Notes under the pieces: generated by a model
The model's database searches: none
Seen by the model: the letters and a program-made list of their open reading frames with translations, nothing else
What the model was told of the DNA's origin: nothing
Assembly (NCBI RefSeq): GCF_007833635.1
Contig: NZ_CP031125.1
Span: forward strand, 1,116,001-1,180,000
DNA length: 64,000 nucleotides
Reading direction: 5' to 3'
Source of the DNA: Candidatus Pelagibacter sp. FZCC0015
GTDB taxonomy: Bacteria > Pseudomonadota > Alphaproteobacteria > Pelagibacterales > Pelagibacteraceae
Translations under genes and position numbers: made by a program
Part shown: positions 1 through 9,054 of the stretch, one piece after another
How the letters are laid out: every line of letters begins with the position of its first letter
How positions within the stretch are numbered: position 1 is the stretch's first letter

Positions 1-479
1 CTATAATCAAATCAATAATAAAAATCTTAAAAAATGAAGAAATTAGAGTTATTAGCTCGATATTTTTTAATCCTGAGCTTTCATTAAAAAAAGGAAATTT
101 CACTAAACTAAAACCCAATAAACAAGACCTTATTTCTATAAAAAAAGCCAAAGCTTATTTTAATAAAACAAAAAGTTTAGACCATGTCCAGGCCCTAGTT
201 GTTAAAGAAGGTAAAATTTTAGCTAAAGAGGGAAGAGAGGGAACAAAAAAAATGCTATCAAAATTAAAGAAAAATTCAGATGGAATTTTAATAAAACTAC
301 CAAAAAAGAAACAAGATTTAAGAATGGATCTACCAACAATTGGACTAGAGACTTTTATTGATATTAAAAAATATGGATTACGAGGTGTTGTTTTACAATC
401 TAAAAAAAATATTTTTTTAGATAAAATTGAATGCATTAAATTTGCTAATAAAAACAAGATTTTTATTAATATTATATGA
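1..479 (+). CDS. lpxI: LpxI-type UDP-2,3-diacylglucosamine pyrophosphatase (3' part)
   Basis: This is the 3' part of a gene that runs in from the left edge. The frame beginning at base 3 is open for about 158 codons to a TGA at 477-479. The C-terminal part reads like the DUF1009/LpxI family: a GTKKM stretch, then ILIKLPKKKQDLRMDLPTIG near the end, matching the family's KLPKPGQDxRxDLPTIG signature. LpxI hydrolyses UDP-2,3-diacylglucosamine to lipid X in lipid A synthesis and is the alphaproteobacterial alternative to LpxH. Its stop overlaps the lpxB start (ATGA), so the two are translationally coupled. The N-terminal domain lies outside the window. Confidence 0.9.
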   Translation, partial: IIKSIIKILKNEEIRVISSIFFNPELSLKKGNFTKLKPNKQDLISIKKAKAYFNKTKSLDHVQALVVKEGKILAKEGREGTKKMLSKLKKNSDGILIKLPKKKQDLRMDLPTIGLETFIDIKKYGLRGVVLQSKKNIFLDKIECIKFANKNKIFINII

Positions 480-1609
480 AAAAAATATTTATACTAACTG
501 GTGAACCTTCTGGAGACAAATTAGCTTCAACAGTTATTGCAAAGTTAAAATCTCAAAATCCCGATATTGAATATTTATCTGTAGGTGGAAATCACTTAAA
601 AAAACTAGGAATCAGTACTATTTTTAATTTAAGTGAAATAACTTATCTAGGTTTTACCAGTATTTTACTCAATATATTTAAAATCAGAAATAAAATTAAT
701 CAAACTGTTAATGAAATTATTAAATTTAATCCTGATATACTGTTTTCCGTTGACAGCCCTGATTTTACTATGCGAGTAGCCGAAAGAGTAAAAAAAATTA
801 ATAATAACATTAAAATAATTCACTATGTAGCTCCTCAAGTTTGGATATGGAGAAAAAATAGAGTTAAAAAAATTAAAAAATATATTGATCATATTCTTCT
901 TTTATTTGACTTTGAAAAAAAATATTTTGATGAAGAAAATATTAAAAATACTTTTGTAGGACACCCGTTAATTGAGAATAATCAAGATAATAAAAAAATT
1001 ATTGAAAATATAATTCCTAAAGATAAAAAAATTATATCAATTTTCCCTGGAAGTAGAAAATCAGAAACAGACGCATTATTAAATATTTTAATTGATTTTA
1101 TAAAACTAATGAACAAAAGACACAATGATTTTTATTTCTACTTTCACGCAACCGATGAAAATAAAAATTTAATTTTGTCTGAAATTAAAAAATTTAATAT
1201 TGAAAATGTAGATGTGGTTTCAGACGAAAGTATTAAATCTAAAATTTTATCTAATTCAGTTTTTGCTGTATCTAAATCTGGCACAGTTTCACTGCAAATT
1301 TCTAGCTCAAATATACCTTCTATAATTATTTATAAACTCAGTTTTATAAATTTTATGATATTTAAAATGTTAGTTAATGTTAAATTTGCAAATATAATTA
1401 ATATTATCAATAATCGTGAGGTTATTCCTGAATTGTTACAAAATGAATGCAATGCTGATGAAATCTATAAATCTGTAATTTATCTTTTAAAAAACCCTGA
1501 CCTTATAAAAAAACAATTATCTGATTGTTCAAAAACATTAGAAGGAATTAGATCTAAAACTTCTTCTTCTGAAGAGGCTTGTTTAGTTTTAATAAATTAC
1601 CTTACCTAG
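476..1609 (+). CDS. lpxB: Lipid-A-disaccharide synthase LpxB
   Basis: LpxB condenses UDP-diacylglucosamine with lipid X at the inner face of the cytoplasmic membrane to form the lipid A disaccharide. The 377-residue protein has the expected family length. Visible motifs are GEPSGD (9-14), VDSPDF (92-97), HYVAPQVWIW (116-125), FVGHPL (160-165) and PGSRKSE (191-197), which are typical of this GT19-fold enzyme. It overlaps lpxI by 4 bp, so the enzyme that makes lipid X is directly followed by the one that uses it. Its 3' end overlaps the convergent gltX gene by about 20 bp with no room for a terminator. Confidence 0.96.
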   Translation: MKKIFILTGEPSGDKLASTVIAKLKSQNPDIEYLSVGGNHLKKLGISTIFNLSEITYLGFTSILLNIFKIRNKINQTVNEIIKFNPDILFSVDSPDFTMRVAERVKKINNNIKIIHYVAPQVWIWRKNRVKKIKKYIDHILLLFDFEKKYFDEENIKNTFVGHPLIENNQDNKKIIENIIPKDKKIISIFPGSRKSETDALLNILIDFIKLMNKRHNDFYFYFHATDENKNLILSEIKKFNIENVDVVSDESIKSKILSNSVFAVSKSGTVSLQISSSNIPSIIIYKLSFINFMIFKMLVNVKFANIINIINNREVIPELLQNECNADEIYKSVIYLLKNPDLIKKQLSDCSKTLEGIRSKTSSSEEACLVLINYLT

Positions 1610-2986
1610 CCTCTTTAATACCTCCTCTTTGCCAAGAGCTATAACCATATCATATAAACCAGGACCAAATTTTGATCCTGTCAAAGCAATCCGTATAGGC
1701 TGACCAACACCTTTAAAATTTGTATTATTTGTTTTAATCAAATTATTTACTACAGGCTCTAAATCCTCTTTATTTATATTTGATATAGATGATAATTTTT
1801 TAATAAATTCAGAAATTATTTTTTTTGCTTTATCATCAATCAATTTAAAATCATCCTCATTGAAGTTAACTTCATCATTGATAATAAACTTTGAATTATT
1901 ATATATGTCTTCCAAGGTTTTGGCCTTATTTTTCAAAAAAGATAATGAGGATTTAATTTTCGTTTCCTTGTCCTTTTTAATTTCTTTTTTATAAATTTTG
2001 CAATACTCAAATAGGTTTTGATAAAGATCGTTTTCGTTGATTGTTTTTATATAGTGCTCATTCATTGATAATATTCTACTCATATCTAGTTTTGATGGTG
2101 ATTTGCCAATACCTTCTAAATTAAAGTATTCAATGCTCTCATTCAGAGTAAATATTTCTTTGTCTTGATATGACCATCCAAGTCTAAGTAAATAATTTCT
2201 TAATGCATCAGGCATTATACCTATTTTCGAGTAATCATCCAAAGTCGAGGCATTATCTCTTTTTGACAGTTTTTTACCTTCAATTGTATGAATTAATGGA
2301 ATGTGAGCAAATTCAGGAACATCCCAACCCATTGCTTGATATATTTGTATTTGTTTAAAAGTATTTATTTTATGATCATCTCCTCTGATTATGTGAGTCA
2401 TTCCCATTTGATGATCGTCAACAGTTGCAGATAAGTTGTAAGTTGGTGTTCCATCATTTCTTAAAATTATAAAGTCTTCTATTGTATTATTTACAATCTC
2501 AACATCTCCTTGAACTAGATCTTTAAGTTTAGAATTTCCTTCTATTTTGCTTTTAAATCTAATTACAGGTTTAATGTCTTTAGGAGCTTCTTTTTCATCG
2601 GCATCTCGCCATTTTCTATTATAAATATATGGCATCTTTTTTTGCCTAGCTCTTTTTTTTTGCTCCTCTATCTCTTCAGCAGAGCAGTAACATTTATATG
2701 CATTACCTTTTTGTAATAATTCATTAGCAATTTTAATGTGATCTTCTATTTTTTGCGACTGAATATATTCATCACCATCATGCTCAATGCCTATCCACTT
2801 TAATGATTTAATAATTTGTATTTTGTGTTCCTCTTTGGATCTTTCTTTATCAGTATCTTCTATTCTTAGGTGAAAAGTTCCTTTTTGATTTTTAGAGAAC
2901 AACCAATTAAATAATGCAGTTCTAACCCCACCAATATGAAGAGCTCCAGTAGGGGAAGGCGCAAAACGTGTTGCTACTTTAGACAT
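1589..2986 (-). CDS. gltX: Glutamyl-tRNA synthetase
   Basis: This class I aminoacyl-tRNA synthetase charges tRNA-Glu. The HIGH-type motif sits in FAPSPTGALHIGG near the N-terminus and the KMSKS-type motif reads KLSKRDNA. The length of 465 residues is normal. I chose the ATG at 2986; a TTG one codon upstream (2989) could also serve, and neither has a clear ribosome binding site. It lies 22 bp downstream of lexA. In many alphaproteobacteria comEC separates lexA and gltX, and here that gene is absent. GltX may also charge tRNA-Gln for GatCAB amidation, which cannot be judged from this window. Confidence 0.96.
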   Translation of the reverse strand: MSKVATRFAPSPTGALHIGGVRTALFNWLFSKNQKGTFHLRIEDTDKERSKEEHKIQIIKSLKWIGIEHDGDEYIQSQKIEDHIKIANELLQKGNAYKCYCSAEEIEEQKKRARQKKMPYIYNRKWRDADEKEAPKDIKPVIRFKSKIEGNSKLKDLVQGDVEIVNNTIEDFIILRNDGTPTYNLSATVDDHQMGMTHIIRGDDHKINTFKQIQIYQAMGWDVPEFAHIPLIHTIEGKKLSKRDNASTLDDYSKIGIMPDALRNYLLRLGWSYQDKEIFTLNESIEYFNLEGIGKSPSKLDMSRILSMNEHYIKTINENDLYQNLFEYCKIYKKEIKKDKETKIKSSLSFLKNKAKTLEDIYNNSKFIINDEVNFNEDDFKLIDDKAKKIISEFIKKLSSISNINKEDLEPVVNNLIKTNNTNFKGVGQPIRIALTGSKFGPGLYDMVIALGKEEVLKRLGKVIY

Positions 2987-3008
2987 CAATGTTGTTTAGA
3001 CTATTTTT

Positions 3009-3686
3009 TTAGAAGTTTCTATATAAAGATACTAAAACTCCTTGAACTTTTACTCTATCAGGACCAAAAATCTTAGTTTCATAGTTTCTATTAGCACTTT
3101 CAAGGGCTACAACTTTACCTTTTTTTCGAATTCTTTTTAACATTGCCTCATGCTCATCTATTAAAGCAACGACAATTTTACCGTTATCAGCAGTATCAGT
3201 TCTTTTAATAATAACAGTATCACCCTCATGAATGCCCGCATCTATCATAGAGTCACCTTGAACTTTTAATCCAAAGTAATCACCATTTTTTTCTAAATTA
3301 TTTGGTAGAGGAATTCTAGAAACTTCATTTTGTATAGCTTCAACAGGTGTTCCTGCAGCAATTTTTCCAAGTACTGGCACTTCTACTTCGTCAGAAGTAG
3401 TTTGTTCTTCATCTAAACCACCTTTAATTACACTTGGTGAAAAGCTATTATAAATATCATTTGCAGAAGCTGTTTCTGGTAATTTAATTACCTCCAAAGC
3501 TCTTGCTTTGTGAGCTAATCTTTTAATAAAACCTCTTTCCTCTAAAGCACTAATTAATCTGTGAATTCCTGATTTAGATTTTAAATTAAGAGATTGTTTC
3601 ATCTCCTCATAAGAAGGAGATACACCTGAACTTCTCAACTTCTTGTTGATAAATAAAAGTAGGTTTTTTTGTTTTTTTGTTAGCAT
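3009..3686 (-). CDS. lexA: LexA SOS repressor / autoprotease
   Basis: LexA represses DNA-damage genes and cleaves itself when RecA filaments form. The 225-residue protein has an N-terminal winged helix (about 1-65) and a C-terminal S24 peptidase domain. The Ala-Gly scissile bond is at 111-112 (KIAAGTP), the nucleophile is Ser146 in QGDSM, and the catalytic Lys184 is in AMLKR. The start ATG lies directly behind two SOS-box-like sequences (separate entries), which fits autoregulation. The neighbours trpC and gltX match the alphaproteobacterial lexA locus after loss of moaC, moeA and comEC. Confidence 0.96.
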   Translation of the reverse strand: MLTKKQKNLLLFINKKLRSSGVSPSYEEMKQSLNLKSKSGIHRLISALEERGFIKRLAHKARALEVIKLPETASANDIYNSFSPSVIKGGLDEEQTTSDEVEVPVLGKIAAGTPVEAIQNEVSRIPLPNNLEKNGDYFGLKVQGDSMIDAGIHEGDTVIIKRTDTADNGKIVVALIDEHEAMLKRIRKKGKVVALESANRNYETKIFGPDRVKVQGVLVSLYRNF

Positions 3687-3688
3687 AA

Positions 3689-3703
3689 GAACAAATATCG
3701 TAC
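3689..3703. promoter_or_regulatory. Imperfect second SOS box at the lexA start
   Basis: Read on the minus strand this is GTAC-N7-GTTC, one mismatch from the alphaproteobacterial LexA consensus, ending 3 bp before the lexA ATG. Together with the perfect box it could form a tandem operator. With one mismatch in eight fixed positions, chance occurrence is possible. Confidence 0.45.
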
Positions 3704-3710
3704 AAACAAT

Positions 3711-3725
3711 GTTCTATAAAAGTTC
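3711..3725. promoter_or_regulatory. LexA operator (SOS box) of lexA
   Basis: The sequence is GTTC, seven bases, GTTC, exactly the alphaproteobacterial SOS box (GTTC-N7-GTTC direct repeat). It lies 25-39 bp upstream of the lexA start codon, where a repressor would block the promoter. The match and position are seen directly; LexA binding is inferred. Confidence 0.8.
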
Positions 3726-3775
3726 TTTTAAATTAACAATACTAAAAAAAACTAGTAAAATTGGGCTTTATTTGA

Positions 3776-4567
3776 CTATAAAACTGAAAAGATAGAATTT
3801 TTATCTAAGTTTTTTAAAAGTGATTCACCAATTAAAAAAGTGTTAATTGATGTTTTGTTGTTTAGTTCTAGTAGTTCCTCTTTATTCTTTATTCCACTTT
3901 CAGATATTAAAGGACCATTGTGACTTTTTACAACATCATAAATATCATAAGTTGTATTTATATCAGTTTTAAGTGTTTTTAAATTTCTATTGTTTATTCC
4001 AATTAATGCATCTTTAAAATTTAATGCTTTTTTTGCTTCTTCCACTGTATGAACTTCAACTATAACAGACATATTATATTTCAAAGCCTCATCATATAAT
4101 TCAGACGCAAGATCATCTGAAACCCCAGCCAAAATAATTAAAATAGCATCTGCACCATAACTTTTTGCTAAAGGTATTTGAAATTTATCGATAAAAAAAT
4201 CCTTACACAATACAGGTAAATTTATTTTATCTTTTATTTTGCTTATGTGAATTAAATTTCCTAAAAAATAATCTTCTTCAGTTAAAACCGAAAGACAAGT
4301 TGCTTTATTATTTAAATAAATCTGAGCAATATCTACAGGATTATAATCATCAATTATTATACCCGCTGAAGGACTTGCTTTTTTAATTTCAGCAATAATT
4401 GAAGTTTTATTATTTTTTATATTATTTTCTATTTTCTCTTTAAAATTAATATAGCTGTTGTTATTATTAATTAATTCATCCAAAGTTTTAAGATCTAAGG
4501 ATTTTTTTAATTTATCAACTTTTTCAATTTTTTTTTGAATGATATTTTGAAGTATATTTTCAGACAT
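3776..4567 (-). CDS. trpC: Indole-3-glycerol phosphate synthase
   Basis: TrpC closes CdRP to indole-3-glycerol phosphate in tryptophan synthesis. The 263-residue TIM barrel shows the family motifs: IAEIKKASPSAG (58-69, with Glu60 and Lys62), the catalytic Lys in VLCKDFF (Lys122), EVH (171-173), GINNRN (190-195) and SESGI (222-226). It is the last gene of a minus-strand trpE-G-D-C run and overlaps trpD by 8 bp. It is a stand-alone enzyme, not fused to TrpF as in enteric bacteria. About 90 bp, including the SOS boxes, separate it from lexA. Confidence 0.96.
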   Translation of the reverse strand: MSENILQNIIQKKIEKVDKLKKSLDLKTLDELINNNNSYINFKEKIENNIKNNKTSIIAEIKKASPSAGIIIDDYNPVDIAQIYLNNKATCLSVLTEEDYFLGNLIHISKIKDKINLPVLCKDFFIDKFQIPLAKSYGADAILIILAGVSDDLASELYDEALKYNMSVIVEVHTVEEAKKALNFKDALIGINNRNLKTLKTDINTTYDIYDVVKSHNGPLISESGIKNKEELLELNNKTSINTFLIGESLLKNLDKNSIFSVL

Positions 4568-5552
4568 TTTGAATTTTTTCTAGATGTAAAAAGCTTTTAC
4601 CAGAAAGGATAAATTCTCTTGTGTAATTATATGCTTCAGAAAAGTCCGAAAATTTTTCTCCAACAATTAACCCCGCTGCAGCATTTAAACAAACTGCTTT
4701 TGAAAAATCATTATCTTCACCTTTAAATATTTCAATCATCTTATCAGCATTAAATTTTGCATCATCACCCACTAGATTTTTAAAATTATCTGCATTAACC
4801 CCTAAAGCATTTGGATCTATTTTTATTTCAGATATTTGATCATCTTTTAATTGAATAACATTAGTGATTGCATATGGAGATATTTCATCTAATCCATCCT
4901 CGCTATTTACTATCCAAGCAAATTTTAAATTTAAATTTTTAAGTCCTTCTGCAAAAATTTTTAATAACTTTTTATCAAAAACTCCTACAACTTGCCTTTC
5001 AACAAGTGCTGGATTACTTAATGGACCAATCATATTAAAAATGGTTCTTTTTCCAATTTTCTTTCTTACGGGTCCTACAAATCTCATCGCACTATGATAA
5101 TTTGGTGCAAACATAAAACCAAAATTGTTGGTATTAATTTCTTTTTCTATGTCCTCAGGTTCTAAATCAATTTTAATTTTAAGAGCTTCTAAAACATCAC
5201 CGGACCCACATTTCGAGGAAACAGCTTTATTGCCATGCTTAGCAACTTTTGTACCCATACTAGCTAAAAGTAGGGCAGAAGCAGTTGAAATATTGAGGGT
5301 ATTCATACCATCACCGCCAGTACCACAAGTATCAATACAATCACTTACATTTACTCGTTTTGATTTTTCTCTCAGAACAAAAACTCCACCAGCTATTTCA
5401 TCTGAAACTTCACCTTTTTCAGACAGCAAAGTTAAAAAGTCAAAAATTTCATTATCACTGGCTTTTCCTGTCATTAATATTTCAAAAGCAGTTTTACTTT
5501 CTTCAAAAGTTAAATCTTGTTTATTTTTAAGTTTTTCTAAAATTTGATCCAT
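4560..5552 (-). CDS. trpD: Anthranilate phosphoribosyltransferase
   Basis: TrpD transfers phosphoribose from PRPP to anthranilate. The 330-residue protein carries the PRPP-binding loop CGTGGDGMNT (76-85) and the KHGNKAVSSKCGS segment (105-117) typical of the family. It is a free-standing TrpD, not fused to the TrpG amidotransferase as in E. coli. It lies 4 bp after trpG and overlaps trpC by 8 bp, consistent with one polycistronic mRNA. No leader peptide or attenuator was seen at the trp genes. Confidence 0.96.
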   Translation of the reverse strand: MDQILEKLKNKQDLTFEESKTAFEILMTGKASDNEIFDFLTLLSEKGEVSDEIAGGVFVLREKSKRVNVSDCIDTCGTGGDGMNTLNISTASALLLASMGTKVAKHGNKAVSSKCGSGDVLEALKIKIDLEPEDIEKEINTNNFGFMFAPNYHSAMRFVGPVRKKIGKRTIFNMIGPLSNPALVERQVVGVFDKKLLKIFAEGLKNLNLKFAWIVNSEDGLDEISPYAITNVIQLKDDQISEIKIDPNALGVNADNFKNLVGDDAKFNADKMIEIFKGEDNDFSKAVCLNAAAGLIVGEKFSDFSEAYNYTREFILSGKSFLHLEKIQNV

Positions 5553-5556
5553 AAAT

Positions 5557-6123
5557 TTAATTGTTAATAAAGTTTTTAAGAATTTTCATTCCAAACTTAG
5601 TTTTAATACTTTCAGGATGGAATTGTACACCATGAATATTAAATTTTTTATGTTGTACACCCATTATAATCCCATCTTCTGTCTCTGCTGTAATCTCTAG
5701 ATCTTTTGATAAGGTTTTTTTATCAATTACCAAACTATGGTATCTGGTAGCTTCAAATATATTTGGGAGGTTTTTTAAAATACCGATTTTTTTGGATTTA
5801 ATTTTGCTTGTTTTGCCATGCATTAACTTTCTTGCTTGAACAATTTTTGATCCAAAAACTTGTCCAATTATCTGATGACCTAAACATACTCCTAAAAAAG
5901 GTAATTCTTTGTATAATGAATTCAATATTTTAATACAATTGCCAGATTGATTTGGGTTGCCTGGTCCTGGTGAAATAACAATTTTATCATATTTCTTTTT
6001 AATGATTTCTTTAGAATTAATTTTATCATTTCTAACTACATCAACTTTAACATTTAATGAGGAGATATAGTGATACAAATTAAAAGTAAAACTATCATAA
6101 TTATCTATTAACAATACTTTCAT
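5557..6123 (-). CDS. trpG: Anthranilate synthase glutamine amidotransferase subunit
   Basis: This class I glutamine amidotransferase of 188 residues supplies ammonia to TrpE. The catalytic triad is visible: Cys80 in GVCLGHQ, and His169 and Glu171 in VQFHPES. It overlaps the trpE stop by one base (TAATG). In small genomes the same protein often serves as PabA for 4-amino-4-deoxychorismate synthase, so a dual role is possible. The position beside trpE makes the tryptophan role the safe call. Confidence 0.93.
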   Translation of the reverse strand: MKVLLIDNYDSFTFNLYHYISSLNVKVDVVRNDKINSKEIIKKKYDKIVISPGPGNPNQSGNCIKILNSLYKELPFLGVCLGHQIIGQVFGSKIVQARKLMHGKTSKIKSKKIGILKNLPNIFEATRYHSLVIDKKTLSKDLEITAETEDGIIMGVQHKKFNIHGVQFHPESIKTKFGMKILKNFINN

Positions 6124-7583
6124 TATCTTAAAGCATTAATTAAAGCTTTCGCTTTATTAACTGTTTCCTCGTATTCATTTTTAGGTTTACTGTCTGCAAC
6201 TATACCCGCACCTGCTTGTACATAAAATTTTTTATTTTTAGCAACTGCAGTTCTTAAAGCTATGCATGTATCAAATTCCCCATTTGCAGAAAAATATCCA
6301 ATTCCACCAGCATAAACTTTTCTTTTTGTTGTTTCTAATTCATCTATAATTTCCATAGCTCTAATTTTTGGAGCCCCAGAAACAGTACCTGCTGGAAAAC
6401 CAGCTAAGAGCGATTTAAATTTTGAAAATTTTTTATTATATTCCCCAATTACATTTGAAACTATATGCATAACATGAGAATATCTTTCAATAATGAAGCT
6501 TTCTGTAACTTTTACCGAATTTATCTTTGAGACTTTACCAGCATCATTTCTACCCAAATCAAGTAACATCAAATGCTCTGAAAGTTCTTTTTTATCTTTA
6601 AGAAGGTCTTTTTCATAAAACAGATCTTCTTTTTTAGTTTTGCCCCTTGGTCTAGTTCCTGCAATTGGTCTTACAGTAATTTTATTATCCCTAAGTCTCA
6701 CAAGTATTTCAGGACTTGCGCCTATTATTTGAAAATCGTTAAAATTGAAGAAAAACATAAAAGGAGAAGGGTTCGTTACTCTTAGTTTTTTATAAATATC
6801 TAATGGTTTCTTTGTTAATTTTGCCTCAAATCTTTGGCTTAAAACAACCTGAAAAATATCTCCTAATTTAATATATTTTTTTGCCTTATTAACCATTGAT
6901 AAAAATTTATTTTTTGAGGTGTTAGATTTCACTTTTATATTTTTTGATTTTTGGATTATTTTTTTATCAATATTTTTGATTGATGACTGAATGAGTAATT
7001 TAAATAAATCAGATTTAATTTCTTCATATTTATTTTTATAATTTTTAATTTTTTCATCTTTAAAAATATTAGATATGTAAAAAATTTCTTTTTTTAAATT
7101 ATCATGAATGACTAAAGTTCTTGGACGTAGAAGCCTTACATCTGGCAAATTAAGATCGTTTTTACAATTATTTGGAATTTTTTCTATGTATCTGATTGAA
7201 TCATAAGAAAAATATCCAGAGATTAATGAGCAAATGTTAGGTAAATTTTTGGGAGTTTCAAATTTGAAATCTTCAATGATTTTTTCAATTAATTTATTTG
7301 GCTTATCATTTAATTTCCTTTTTTTATTTGTTTGAATTAGATAAGAATTATTATTATTAAATTCCCAAATTTTATCGGGATTTTTACCAAATATTGTATA
7401 TCTACCTTTGATTTTACCTTTTTCTACTGACTCAAATATAAAACTATTTTTTTCCTCTAGGAAATTATCTATTAGGTTTAATACTTCCTCATCATTTTTT
7501 ACTTTCTTTTTAGTAAAGATAATTTGATTTTTTTTGCTTCTGTGTCGAAACTTAAATTCTTTGAAGCTTCGATTAATAATCAT
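6123..7583 (-). CDS. trpE: Anthranilate synthase component I
   Basis: TrpE converts chorismate to anthranilate. The 486-residue protein has the chorismate-binding domain in its C-terminal half, with IAGTRPRG, LMLLDLGRND, HVMHIVSNV and FPAGTVSGAPK as recognisable family motifs. PRPIAGT-type wording and the trp neighbours favour TrpE over PabB. Its start overlaps the stop of the preceding PpiD-like gene by 4 bp, an arrangement familiar from alphaproteobacteria. The N-terminal half is very lysine- and asparagine-rich, as expected from the base composition. Confidence 0.94.
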   Translation of the reverse strand: MIINRSFKEFKFRHRSKKNQIIFTKKKVKNDEEVLNLIDNFLEEKNSFIFESVEKGKIKGRYTIFGKNPDKIWEFNNNNSYLIQTNKKRKLNDKPNKLIEKIIEDFKFETPKNLPNICSLISGYFSYDSIRYIEKIPNNCKNDLNLPDVRLLRPRTLVIHDNLKKEIFYISNIFKDEKIKNYKNKYEEIKSDLFKLLIQSSIKNIDKKIIQKSKNIKVKSNTSKNKFLSMVNKAKKYIKLGDIFQVVLSQRFEAKLTKKPLDIYKKLRVTNPSPFMFFFNFNDFQIIGASPEILVRLRDNKITVRPIAGTRPRGKTKKEDLFYEKDLLKDKKELSEHLMLLDLGRNDAGKVSKINSVKVTESFIIERYSHVMHIVSNVIGEYNKKFSKFKSLLAGFPAGTVSGAPKIRAMEIIDELETTKRKVYAGGIGYFSANGEFDTCIALRTAVAKNKKFYVQAGAGIVADSKPKNEYEETVNKAKALINALR

Positions 7584-8998
7584 TTGAAATAATTTTTAAC
7601 TCTATCAATAGTTTTTTGATTTAATTGAACTTGATACTTATCATTAAGTAATTGATCATACGATTGTAAGATGGTTTTTCTATTATTTGTATTTTGGCTA
7701 TTTACAAATTTAAGATATTTTTCATCTGCTTTGTTAAATGAATTTTTATTTGTTCCAGTAATTTTTACTAAAAAAATTTTATCTTCTTTATTTACTAGAG
7801 CAAAAGAGTTTACAGGTAACGCATAAAGCATTTTTACTGAATTAATATCAATGAGTTTGTCATCTTCTATAGAATTAATAGAAGAATATTCCTTATTTGA
7901 ACCTGCAAGTTCTTCAAATTTTGAATTATCAAATTCCTTTTTTTGAATTTCTTCTATAATTTCTCTATTGTAATCAAATTTACCTTTTTGATATATTAAC
8001 TCAACTATTTCTCCTTTAATTATTTCATCATTTAAATCTGGAGCTCGATCATATTGATTATCAATATTATAAAGTAAAAAGTTATCACCACTTTCTATCA
8101 AGTCTATTTTAGATGCTTTCTTAGAATAAATTAGATCTTCATTAATCTGTTTACTAGAGCTAGGTGCAAACTCATTTACCTCAATAGTGTCAACATTTAT
8201 ATCTTCTAATATAGTGTCAAATGCACTTCCTTGAGAAATTTTGTTTTCAATTGAGTCTATTTCATCAAAAAACTCTTGGTTAAATTCTTCTATACCAATT
8301 AGATTTTTTGGATTTAAAATCACATACTTAAAATCTATATATTCTCTTTTTAATTGATCCTTATTTTCATCAATAAATACTTCAATTTCATTTGCTGTGT
8401 AATCATTTTTTGTTTTATATAGATTTTCCATATCAAAATACTCGATGTCTAAAGATTTATTATTTTCTTCAAACTTTTTTTCTATCAAAAAATTTGGTGT
8501 TATTGTTCCAGCACCAATAAAATCAAATAAGTGTTTCTGTAATTCTCTATTTTTTAATTGCAATTCAAACATTGGAGCTGACAAGTTGTTGGAGAGCAAA
8601 AATTTTTCATATTTAATTCTTTGAAAAGCACCATTTTCATCTTGGAAATTTTTATTTTCTTTAATGTTTTTAAGTATGGTTCTTTCGTTAATTGAAAGAT
8701 CAAAGTCTTTAATTTCTAAATCAATCAATGTAGTTGAAATTAATCCTGATAATAATTCCTCAATAATATTGTTGTCTAAATTATCCCGAATAGCTTCTTG
8801 TGAAATTCCACTTTGATTCACATAATCAATAAAATCTTGGGTTGTTACATTTGTTTTATTTATTTTTGCAATATTGTTTTGATTGTTTGTACTAAACCCA
8901 CCACCAAAACCCCCAAAACCAAAAGCGATGATGATTATGACAATTAACACCAATCCACCAAGTTGTTTCCAGCCTAAGTTTTTTAATTTTTCAATCAT
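7580..8998 (-). CDS. PpiD/SurA-N-like periplasmic chaperone, short form
   Basis: The 472-residue protein has one N-terminal transmembrane anchor (about 13-30, followed by a glycine-rich GFGGFGGGF stretch) and a large periplasmic part. Residues about 35-180 resemble the SurA-N/PpiD chaperone region, with YVNQSGIS and the FLLSNNLSAPMFE-type helices. E. coli PpiD is about 620 residues with a clear PpiC rotamase domain; here the middle is diverged and I cannot see a confident PpiC motif, so isomerase activity is doubtful. Its place between tpiA (divergent) and trpE matches ppiD in other alphaproteobacteria. Likely role: folding of exported proteins at the SecYEG exit. Confidence 0.75.
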   Translation of the reverse strand: MIEKLKNLGWKQLGGLVLIVIIIIAFGFGGFGGGFSTNNQNNIAKINKTNVTTQDFIDYVNQSGISQEAIRDNLDNNIIEELLSGLISTTLIDLEIKDFDLSINERTILKNIKENKNFQDENGAFQRIKYEKFLLSNNLSAPMFELQLKNRELQKHLFDFIGAGTITPNFLIEKKFEENNKSLDIEYFDMENLYKTKNDYTANEIEVFIDENKDQLKREYIDFKYVILNPKNLIGIEEFNQEFFDEIDSIENKISQGSAFDTILEDINVDTIEVNEFAPSSSKQINEDLIYSKKASKIDLIESGDNFLLYNIDNQYDRAPDLNDEIIKGEIVELIYQKGKFDYNREIIEEIQKKEFDNSKFEELAGSNKEYSSINSIEDDKLIDINSVKMLYALPVNSFALVNKEDKIFLVKITGTNKNSFNKADEKYLKFVNSQNTNNRKTILQSYDQLLNDKYQVQLNQKTIDRVKNYFK

Positions 8999-9054
8999 AG
9001 CGTTATAAATTTATTGATCTGTAAAAAACAAATCTATAGATTAAAAAGTCAATT

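Noticed and set aside
155..457. Minus-strand reading frame of 100 codons
   Set aside because: It is antisense to the conserved end of lpxI.
5125..5547. Plus-strand reading frame of 140 codons antisense to trpD
   Set aside because: trpD on the other strand has all family motifs. The antisense frame has no ribosome binding site and no recognisable protein features.
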